Assembly (NCBI GenBank): GCA_023402505.1
Contig: JAEYGD010000409.1
Location: 1 to 6,541, forward strand
Length of the DNA stretch: 6,541 nt
Reading direction: 5' to 3'
Source: Actinomycetes bacterium
GTDB taxonomy: Bacteria; Actinomycetota; Actinomycetes; Mycobacteriales; Micromonosporaceae
How positions within the stretch are numbered: the stretch's first letter is position 1; every line of letters starts with the position of its first letter. The position numbers and the translations under genes are program-made. Positions 1 through 5,127 of the stretch are shown one piece after another. The notes under the pieces were generated by a model, which was not told the origin of the DNA, searched no databases, and was given only the letters and a program-made list of their open reading frames with translations.

Positions 1-1
1 C

Positions 2-121
2 CGCCATCCGCGGGCCCGGCTGGCGGCGGCCCTGCGCGCCACCCGCCTCGACCCGGCCACGCCGGTCGGGCACGTCTGGCCGGAGCAGTGGCTGGTCCTG
101 TTCCGGCTGCTGCACGGGTGA
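2..121 (+). CDS. C-terminal end of a probable rRNA adenine N6-methyltransferase (Erm-like), 5' truncated by the window
   Basis: The reading frame enters from the left edge and ends at a TGA, leaving 39 residues. The tail has the shape A-L-x(4)-L-D-P-x(8)-W-P-E-Q-W-L-V-L-F-R-L-L. This resembles the end of Erm methyltransferases, where an 'aGId...' stretch is followed by 'eQfLsLF' near the C-terminus. In that family the enzyme methylates A2058 of 23S rRNA and blocks macrolide-lincosamide-streptogramin B binding. The catalytic SAM-binding part lies outside the window, so the call rests on the tail alone. A KsgA/RsmA-type 16S dimethyltransferase or an unrelated protein is possible. It converges on the next gene with only 11 bp between stop codons. 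The nearby esterase-family gene adds weak contextual support for a macrolide theme. Confidence 0.5.
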   Translation, partial: RHPRARLAAALRATRLDPATPVGHVWPEQWLVLFRLLHG

Positions 122-132
122 GGGGGAGCCGC

Positions 133-324
133 TCAGGCGAGCGTGTTCAGCGCCTCGGCCAGCTCGGCCGGGGAGTCGAAGCTCTCCGCCGGAAGCGCTT
201 TCAGCAGCTGGAGCGTCTCCGTGCTCACCCCGTTCTCCTGGCCCCACCGGACCAGGTCCTCCCGGGAGGCCGGATAGTCGAGCCCGGCCAGGTACTCCTG
301 CAACTGCACGCCGGTGACGGTCAT
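133..324 (-). CDS. Small DUF2795 domain protein (63 aa)
   Basis: The protein has 63 residues and begins MTVTGVQLQEYLAGLDYPAS. The order is 'vQlqeyLaGLDYPAsreDLv' (7-25), then a Gly-containing turn ('eNGVs', 30-34), then 'LqLLkaLPaesFdSPaELaeAL' (38-59). This is the pattern of DUF2795, a compact all-helical domain common in actinobacteria as a stand-alone protein of about 60-100 residues. Its molecular function is unknown. There is no signal peptide or membrane segment, so it should be cytosolic. An open frame continues far upstream antisense to the esterase gene, but the domain begins at this ATG, so the longer start is not credible. No strong Shine-Dalgarno is present; the closest is GGGTAG, about 9 nt before the ATG. 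It is divergent from the esterase gene and may share its promoter region. Confidence 0.8.
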   Translation of the reverse strand: MTVTGVQLQEYLAGLDYPASREDLVRWGQENGVSTETLQLLKALPAESFDSPAELAEALNTLA

Positions 325-393
325 GCGGCCGGCTACCCGCTGCGCGCGCCACCACACCGGTTTGCCCACCGGACGGCCGGGTAGCCGCGCGTC
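325..393. promoter_or_regulatory. Divergent promoter region with a 10-bp inverted repeat
   Basis: These 69 bp separate the start codons of two divergent genes and so must hold both promoters unless one transcript begins further inside a gene. The arms CGGCTACCCG (330-339) and CGGGTAGCCG (378-387) are perfect inverted copies. Each therefore reads CGGGTAGCCG toward its own gene, ending 5 nt before the DUF2795 ATG and 6 nt before the esterase ATG. A smaller hairpin (CCGGT 357-361 with ACCGG 368-372) lies between them, and CACCGG occurs twice (355-360, 367-372). The GGGTAG core could act as a poor ribosome-binding site, or the repeat could be a binding site for a dimeric regulator. I cannot point to convincing -35/-10 boxes. 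Confidence 0.45.
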
Positions 394-1647
394 ATGCTGG
401 TTCAGCGGCTCGGCGCGCCGAGCGATTTCGACCCGTTGCTGGAGCGCGTCCGGGACGCCCGGATCGTGATGATCGGGGAGGCGACGCACGGCAGCTACGA
501 CTACTACCGACTGCGGGAACAGCTGACCCGGCGGCTGATCGCCGAGTGCGGCTTCTCGTTCGTGGCGGTGGAGGGCGACTGGCCGGACTGCGACCGGGTG
601 AACCGGGCGGTGACCGTCGCGCCGGGCGGGGCCGCCGAGCCGCGGACCGCCCTCGAACGGTTCGAGCGCTGGCCCACCTGGATGTGGGCGAACGCCGAGG
701 TGGCGCGCTTCTGCCGCTGGCTGCGGGCGTGGAACGTGGAGCGGCCCGAGCAGCGGCGGGCCGGCTTCCACGGCCTGGACGTCTACAGCCTGTGGGAGTC
801 GATGCAGGCGATCTTCGACTACCTGGGTGAGGAGGACCCGGCGTCGCTGGAGGCCGCCCAGGACGCGTACCGGTGCTTCGAGCCGTACGGCAAGCGGGTC
901 GAGGAGTACGGCGCGGCCAGCCGGTTCGTCTCGGCGCGCTGCGAGGAGGAGGTGGTGCGGCTGCTCGCGCGTACCCGGGCGCACGCCACGACGGACGGCC
1001 CGGACGCCTTCTCGGCCTGGCAGAACGCGGAGGTCGTGGCCGGCGCGGAGCGGTACTACCGGGCGATGGTCGCGGGCGGGCCGGAGTCGTGGAACGTCCG
1101 GGACATCCACATGGCGGACACCCTGGACCGGCTGCTGGACCGGTACGGCCCAGGGGCGCGCGGTGTGGTGTGGGCGCACAACACGCACGTCGGCGACGCG
1201 CGGGCCACCGACATGGCCGCCGACGGCCTGGTGAACATCGGCCAGCTGGCCCGCGAACGGCACGGCCGGGAGGACGTCGCCCTGGTCGGGTTCGGCAGCT
1301 ACCGGGGTACGGTGATCGCCGCGCCGCGCTGGGGGTCGCCGGCCGAGGTGATGGTGGTGCCGCCGGCCCGGGAGTCGTCGGTCGAGGCGAGGCTGCACGA
1401 GCTGATGCCCGAGCGGGCGGTGCTGGTCTTCGGCGGTGACCAGCCGGGCTGGGTCACCGAGCCGCTGGACCACCGGGCGATCGGGGTGGTCTACGACCCG
1501 TCGTTCGAGTCGTGGGGCAACTACGTGCCGACCCGGCTGGGGGAGCGGTACGACGCCTTCGTCTGGTGCGACGAAACCACGGCCCTGCACCCCCTCCCCG
1601 CCCTGACCACCCCGGGCGAAATGGAAACCTACCCAGCCGGCGTGTAA
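394..1647 (+). CDS. Erythromycin esterase family protein (417 aa)
   Basis: The whole protein matches the erythromycin esterase family (PF05139), whose founders EreA and EreB hydrolyse the macrolactone ring of 14-membered macrolides. Visible motifs in order are GEATHGS (28-34), VEGDW (59-63), WMWAN (96-100), FHGLDVYSL (125-133), WNVRDIHM (233-240) and VWAHNTHVGDAR (259-270). By position E29, H32, E60 and H262 should correspond to the active-site Glu and His residues of EreA/EreB. There is no signal peptide. Some actinobacterial relatives carry an N-terminal phosphoribosyltransferase domain; this one does not, and its length suits a single domain. The start is fixed by an in-frame TAG at 382-384, with the ATG at 394 the first start codon after it. 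The last ~20 codons use more A-ending codons (GAA, CCA) and a TAA stop, unlike the rest. The family is broad and many members do not act on macrolides, so the substrate is unproven. Confidence 0.88.
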   Translation: MLVQRLGAPSDFDPLLERVRDARIVMIGEATHGSYDYYRLREQLTRRLIAECGFSFVAVEGDWPDCDRVNRAVTVAPGGAAEPRTALERFERWPTWMWANAEVARFCRWLRAWNVERPEQRRAGFHGLDVYSLWESMQAIFDYLGEEDPASLEAAQDAYRCFEPYGKRVEEYGAASRFVSARCEEEVVRLLARTRAHATTDGPDAFSAWQNAEVVAGAERYYRAMVAGGPESWNVRDIHMADTLDRLLDRYGPGARGVVWAHNTHVGDARATDMAADGLVNIGQLARERHGREDVALVGFGSYRGTVIAAPRWGSPAEVMVVPPARESSVEARLHELMPERAVLVFGGDQPGWVTEPLDHRAIGVVYDPSFESWGNYVPTRLGERYDAFVWCDETTALHPLPALTTPGEMETYPAGV

Positions 1648-1675
1648 CCCGCGTCGCTGCCATCCCCGTCGCTGC

Positions 1676-1746
1676 CGATCATGGAGTTGTGGTGCCCGTT
1701 CCGTGGTGGTTCACGGCTTTTGCGGGGCACCACAACTCCATGATCG
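1676..1746. repeat. Perfect 22-bp inverted repeat with nested hairpin; likely bidirectional terminator or dispersed palindrome
   Basis: Arms 1676-1697 and 1725-1746 are exact reverse complements over 22 bp, with a 27-nt loop. Each arm has a core of ATCATGGAGTTGTGGTGCCC or its complement. Inside the loop CCGTG (1701-1705) pairs with CACGG (1712-1716), giving a second small stem. The element fills most of the 115-bp gap between two convergent genes, starting 28 nt after the esterase stop and 16 nt beyond the MMPL stop on the other strand. That position fits a shared terminator. No U-tract follows on either side. Perfect symmetry and moderate GC content, set in a very GC-rich region, also suit a dispersed intergenic palindrome. 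Single-copy or multi-copy status cannot be told from this window. Confidence 0.75.
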
Positions 1747-1762
1747 ACGGGGCGAGCGCGGG

Positions 1763-3964
1763 TCAGGTGCGGGCGGGTTCTTTTTCTGCCAGGTGGGCGC
1801 GCAGGCCCTCGCCCTCGACGTCCACGTTCGGCAGGACCCGGTCGAGCCAGCGCGGCAGCCACCACGCCGAGCGGCCGAGCAGCGACATGACCGCCGGCAC
1901 GATCGTCATCCGGACCACGAACGCGTCGATGGCGACACCGACGGCGAGCGCGAAGCCCATCGACTTGATGATCGGGTCGTCCATGAACACGAACCCACCG
2001 AAGACCGCGATCATGATGAGCGCGGCGGCGGTGACCACCCGGGCGCCGTGCCCCATCCCGTTGATCGTCGCCTGCTGTGCGGTGTCACCGTGCACGAAGT
2101 CCTCCCGCATCCGGGAGACCAGGAAGACCTCGTAGTCCATGGCGAGCCCGAACAGGATGCCGATGAGCAGGATCGGCAGGAAGCTGATCAGCGGCCCCGG
2201 AGTGTCCAGACCGACCAGTTCGGCGAGGTGGCCCTGCTGGAAGACCGCGACGGTGAGCCCGAAGGTGGCCGCCACGGTGAGCAGGAAGCCCAGCGCGGCC
2301 TTCAGCGGCACCAGCAGGGAACGGAACACCAGCATCAGCAGCAGGACCGACAGCCCGACCACCAGCAGCAGGTAGACCGGCAGCGCCTCGGAGAGCTTCT
2401 CGGAGACGTCGATGCCGATCGCGGTCACGCCGGTCAACAGCACCTCCGTGCCCTGGATGCCGTCCACGGCGCCCCGGACGTCGTCGACCAGCGTCTCGGT
2501 GGCCGGGTCGGTGGGCCCGGTCTTCGGCACCACGCCGAGCAGCGCCGTACGGCCGTCCGGGCTGAGCTGGGGCGGGGCCACCGCGAGGACGTTCTCGGTG
2601 CGCTGGACCAGGGCGGTGACCTGCGGTACCGCCGCGGCGGTGGCCTCCGGGCTGTCACCGGCCACCACGACCGCCAGCCGGCCCGTGAAGCCGGGCCCGA
2701 AGCCCTCGCTGATCAGGTCGTTCGAGACCCGCGCCGGTGACCCGACGGGCGCGGTGCCCGGGTCCGGGAGGGCCAGCCGCATGTCGGGGGTGGGCAGTGC
2801 GAGCGCACCCAGCCCGAGCAGGCCGACCAGGATGACGGGCAGCCGGAAGCGGGTCACCAGCCGGGCCCACCGGAACCCGAAGGCGGAGCGGTCCTCGACC
2901 GGCGGCGGTTCGTCGCCCTCCGCCGGAGCGGGCGCGCCCTCCTCGAAGGTGCCGCGCAGCTTGCGCGGAAGCACCCGCGCGCCGGCGAAACCGAGCAGCG
3001 CCGGCTGGAGCGTGAGGGCGACCAGCACGGCGAGGGTGACCGTGGCGGCGGCGGCGAGACCCATGGTGGTCAGGAACGGGATCTGCACCACGGCCAGGCC
3101 GGCCAGGGCGATGACCACGGTGGCGCCGGCGAAGAGCACGGCGGAGCCGGCGGTGCCGACGGCCCGGCCGACCGCCTCGTCGCGGGGTAGCCCTTCGAGC
3201 AGGTTCTGCCGGTAACGGGAGGTGATGAACAGCGAGTAGTCGATGCCGACCGCGAGGCCGAGCATCAGGGCGAGTACCGGCGTGACGCTGGTCAGCTCGA
3301 TCAGGTTGCTGAGCGCGTACAGGCCGGCCATGCCGACGCCCACGCCGATCAACGCGTTGAGCATGGTCATCCCGGCCGCCACCAGCGAGCCGAACGTGAT
3401 CACCAGGACGATCGCCGCGATCGCCACACCGATCGCCTCGGTGGAGCCGACCTCGGGCTCCGTGTTGAGCACCTCGCCGCCGGGGGCCACCTGCCAGCCC
3501 TGCGCCTCGGCCGCGGCGCCGACCTTCTCGTACGCCTCGCGCTGCTCGTCGGTGACCTTGTCGGCGCCCTCGGCGAACTGGACCTGGATCAGCCCGTACC
3601 GGCCGTCGGGCGTGACGGCCTGCGCGGTGAGCGGGTCGACGGCGCCGACCACGCCGGGCAGCGCCGCGGCCTCCTGGGTGACCTGCGTGACCACGGCCTG
3701 GCCCTGCGGCGTGCCGAGCAGCCCGGGCTCCGGGGCCTTGACGGCGATGGTGCCGGTGGCGCCGCTGGCGGCCGGGAACTGCTCGGCGAGCAGGTCCTGC
3801 GCGCGCTGCGACTCGGTGCCGGGCATCGTGAAGTTGCTGACGGTCGGGCCGCGCAGGGTCAGGGCCGCAAGGCCCAGACCGACGAGTACGACGAGCCAGA
3901 GCGCGGCCACGAGGCGCCGACGGCGCATCGAACCCCGGCCGAGCCGGTAGAGCAGGGTCGCCAT
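1763..3964 (-). CDS. MMPL/RND family transporter (733 aa)
   Basis: This is an inner-membrane exporter of the MMPL family (PF03176), the actinobacterial branch of the RND superfamily, which moves lipids, polyketides or drugs using the proton gradient. The protein is two similar halves. In each, one membrane segment (about 18-37 and 374-391) is followed by an extracytoplasmic domain (about 38-175 and 392-526) and then a five-helix bundle (about 177-323 and 527-695), giving 12 segments. The paired Asp-Tyr residues of the proton relay are visible as GIDYSLF (D242/Y243) and AMDYEVF (D610/Y611), each followed by a basic 'SRyR/SRmR' loop. The central linker (338-360) is acidic and proline-rich. There is no extended C-terminal tail as in mycobacterial MmpL3. 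The N-terminus MATLLYRLGRGSMRRRR is typical of the family. GAGGGGA lies 11 nt before the ATG. It sits 35 bp after tetR on the same strand and is probably co-transcribed with it. The substrate is unknown. Confidence 0.93.
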   Translation of the reverse strand: MATLLYRLGRGSMRRRRLVAALWLVVLVGLGLAALTLRGPTVSNFTMPGTESQRAQDLLAEQFPAASGATGTIAVKAPEPGLLGTPQGQAVVTQVTQEAAALPGVVGAVDPLTAQAVTPDGRYGLIQVQFAEGADKVTDEQREAYEKVGAAAEAQGWQVAPGGEVLNTEPEVGSTEAIGVAIAAIVLVITFGSLVAAGMTMLNALIGVGVGMAGLYALSNLIELTSVTPVLALMLGLAVGIDYSLFITSRYRQNLLEGLPRDEAVGRAVGTAGSAVLFAGATVVIALAGLAVVQIPFLTTMGLAAAATVTLAVLVALTLQPALLGFAGARVLPRKLRGTFEEGAPAPAEGDEPPPVEDRSAFGFRWARLVTRFRLPVILVGLLGLGALALPTPDMRLALPDPGTAPVGSPARVSNDLISEGFGPGFTGRLAVVVAGDSPEATAAAVPQVTALVQRTENVLAVAPPQLSPDGRTALLGVVPKTGPTDPATETLVDDVRGAVDGIQGTEVLLTGVTAIGIDVSEKLSEALPVYLLLVVGLSVLLLMLVFRSLLVPLKAALGFLLTVAATFGLTVAVFQQGHLAELVGLDTPGPLISFLPILLIGILFGLAMDYEVFLVSRMREDFVHGDTAQQATINGMGHGARVVTAAALIMIAVFGGFVFMDDPIIKSMGFALAVGVAIDAFVVRMTIVPAVMSLLGRSAWWLPRWLDRVLPNVDVEGEGLRAHLAEKEPART

Positions 3965-3999
3965 GGGTTTGGGTGTCCCCTCGGTCGTGAATGGTTGGG

Positions 4000-4548
4000 T
4001 CAGGTGACGGGTTCGAGTGCCCGGCGTACCAGCGCCAGCAGTGCCGAACGGAGTTCCCCCTCGGGCACGTCGACGAACTCCCCGCAGGTCTCGGCGATGC
4101 CGGCGAGCACCACGAGGGCGGCGACCCGGGCCGCCGGGCGTTCGGGGTGCCCGGTCAACGCGTCGACGAGCCGTTCGGAGATCTGCTGGATGTGCGTGAA
4201 GGCGGGCTGCTGGAGCAGGTCCGGGAACTCGCCGCGCAGCAGCGCGATCTCCCGCCGGAACCGGACGGCCAGGTCGACGAAGCCCTCCGCCGCGACGCGC
4301 TGCGCCTCGGCCGGCCCGTCGGCGGCGACGATGCGTTCGTCCAGCTCGCGCAGGACGGCGATCGGCCGGGCCATCAGCTCGGTGAGGATGGCCTCCTTGT
4401 TGGCGAAGTGGTAGAGCACGGCCGCCTTGGAGCAGCCCACGTCGCGGGCGATGTCCTGCAACGACGTGCCCCGGTAGCCGGTCAGCGCGAACCGCCGCCC
4501 CGCCGCGGCGAGGATCTCGTCGTGCGTCTCGGGCACCACTCGTGCCAT
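4000..4548 (-). CDS. TetR/AcrR family transcriptional regulator (182 aa)
   Basis: The N-terminal DNA-binding domain is clear: 'ILAAAGRRFALTGYRGTSL' (12-30), then the helix-turn-helix 'LQDIARDVGCSKAAVLYHF' (30-48) and 'NKEAIL' (50-55), with the hallmark YHF at 46-48. Residues about 60-182 are helical and form the usual variable ligand-binding and dimerisation domain. Its ligand cannot be read from sequence. I chose the ATG at 4548 because the family fold begins here and AGGAGG (4559-4564, minus strand) lies 10 nt upstream; the frame is open further upstream but that extension is not TetR-like. The gene precedes the MMPL transporter by 35 bp and follows two identical palindromes. It is therefore most likely an autoregulated repressor of the tetR-mmpL operon, released when the pump substrate or a related molecule binds. 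Confidence 0.93.
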   Translation of the reverse strand: MARVVPETHDEILAAAGRRFALTGYRGTSLQDIARDVGCSKAAVLYHFANKEAILTELMARPIAVLRELDERIVAADGPAEAQRVAAEGFVDLAVRFRREIALLRGEFPDLLQQPAFTHIQQISERLVDALTGHPERPAARVAALVVLAGIAETCGEFVDVPEGELRSALLALVRRALEPVT

Positions 4549-4558
4549 GCCGGTCCCA

Positions 4559-4564
4559 CCTCCT
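4559..4564 (-). promoter_or_regulatory. Shine-Dalgarno that fixes the tetR start
   Basis: The minus strand reads AGGAGG here, 10 nt before the ATG at 4548. It is the only strong site nearby and decides between this start and the longer open frame upstream. Confidence 0.7.
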
Positions 4565-4576
4565 CGCCCAGCATGC

Positions 4577-4611
4577 CTGACCGATCGGTCAGGTGCTGAC
4601 CGATCGGTCAG
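4577..4611. promoter_or_regulatory. Tandem TetR operators: two identical 16-bp palindromes
   Basis: CTGACCGATCGGTCAG occurs at 4577-4592 and again at 4596-4611. Both are perfect palindromes separated by 3 bp, with centres 19 bp apart. The form GACCGATCGGTC matches the kind of site bound by many TetR-family repressors. The pair lies 29 bp upstream of the tetR ATG, where bound protein would cover the promoter and block tetR-mmpL transcription. A further half-like copy, GATCGGT, follows at 4611-4617. The second palindrome overlaps the stop codon and last codon of the upstream hxlR-type gene (TCA at 4608-4610). Two close sites on nearly one helical face suggest cooperative or paired-dimer binding. 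Confidence 0.85.
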
Positions 4612-5048
4612 ATCGGTTCGGTGGCGTTCACCACACGACCGTGCTCCCGGTCGTACGCGGCCCGCGCGGCGGCGATCCCGGCGCGGTGCCGCTCGGCCCA
4701 CTCGGTGAGGGCGACCAGCGACTCGTACAGCTCCAGGGCGATCGGGGTGGCCGTGTACTCGACCTTCGGCGGCACGGTGGGGTAGACCTTGCGGCGCAGC
4801 AGACCGTCCCGCTCCAGGTTGCGCAGGGTCAGGGTCAGCATTCGGCGGCTGATGCCCTCGACGCAGCGCTCCAGCTCGGTGAAGCGGACCGGGCCGCGGG
4901 AGGCGGCCACCAGGATGCTGATGCTCCACTTGCCGCCCACCCGGTCCAGCACCTCACGGACCGTGCAGGCCTGCGCCTGCCCCGGCGTGAAGAGCCCGCC
5001 GGTCCGGTCGCAGGCGGTCACGGGCACATCGCTGTTCCCCTGGGACAT
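4608..5048 (-). CDS. HxlR family winged-helix transcriptional regulator (146 aa)
   Basis: The protein shows the HxlR domain (PF01638) from about 28 to 120: 'CTVREVLDRVGGKWSISIL' (28-46), 'GPVRFTELERCVEGISRRML' (52-71), 'LTLTLRNLERDGLLRRKVYP' (71-90) and 'VPPKVEYTATP' (92-102), ending in a helix with a Trp at 117. Members are small dimeric regulators that often respond to redox or electrophile stress. Cys28 sits at the conserved N-terminal cysteine used for sensing in HypR/YodB-type members; Cys13 and Cys62 are also present. The length is slightly above the usual 100-130 because of an N-terminal extension. AAGGAGG (5056-5062, minus strand) lies 7 nt before the ATG and fixes the start. It is divergent from an MFS exporter, its most probable target. 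Its stop codon lies inside the downstream tetR operator. Confidence 0.92.
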   Translation of the reverse strand: MSQGNSDVPVTACDRTGGLFTPGQAQACTVREVLDRVGGKWSISILVAASRGPVRFTELERCVEGISRRMLTLTLRNLERDGLLRRKVYPTVPPKVEYTATPIALELYESLVALTEWAERHRAGIAAARAAYDREHGRVVNATEPI

Positions 5049-5065
5049 GAAAGTGCCTCCTTACG

Positions 5066-5086
5066 CTCTGTCACATGGTCACAGAG
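5066..5086. promoter_or_regulatory. 21-bp imperfect palindrome, candidate HxlR operator
   Basis: CTCTGT (5066-5071) and ACAGAG (5081-5086) are perfect inverted arms around a 9-nt centre in which two further pairs match. The same stretch contains GTCACA twice as a direct repeat (5070-5075, 5078-5083). It lies 17 bp from the hxlR-type start and 41 bp from the MFS start, in the 79-bp gap between the divergent genes. One dimer bound here could control both. No reliable -35/-10 boxes could be assigned. Confidence 0.5.
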
Positions 5087-5114
5087 GATGTCGTCGGTAA
5101 CAAACCGTGCACCT

Positions 5115-5120
5115 AGGAGG
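5115..5120 (+). promoter_or_regulatory. Shine-Dalgarno of the MFS exporter gene
   Basis: AGGAGG stands 7 nt before the ATG at 5128, a near-ideal spacing. It fixes the start of a gene whose stop is outside the window. Confidence 0.8.
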
Positions 5121-5127
5121 CGGCGCC

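Noticed and set aside
133..1590. Long minus-strand open frame (485 codons) that covers the esterase gene and ends in the DUF2795 protein
   Set aside because: The part antisense to the esterase gene is rich in Arg, Pro, His and Val in the way typical of a shadow frame in GC-rich DNA. Only the last 63 codons form a recognisable domain with their own ATG.
1652..1676. Direct repeat CGTCGCTGCC (1652-1661 and 1667-1676) just before the large inverted repeat
   Set aside because: Ten bases is short for such GC-rich DNA, and no target-site copy is found on the far side of the inverted repeat, so it does not support a transposition event.
1703..2740. Plus-strand open frame of 345 codons antisense to the MMPL gene
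   Set aside because: Its composition is very rich in Asp, Arg, Gln, His and Gly, without any domain pattern, and it mirrors a well-supported membrane protein on the other strand.
4549..4929. N-terminal extension of the tetR frame upstream of 4548
   Set aside because: It overlaps the hxlR gene in another frame, is not TetR-like, and the strong Shine-Dalgarno sits directly before the ATG at 4548.
5095..5107. Small inverted repeat CGGT-AACAA-ACCG upstream of the MFS gene
   Set aside because: The arms are only 4 bp, expected by chance, and the larger palindrome nearby is a better operator candidate.
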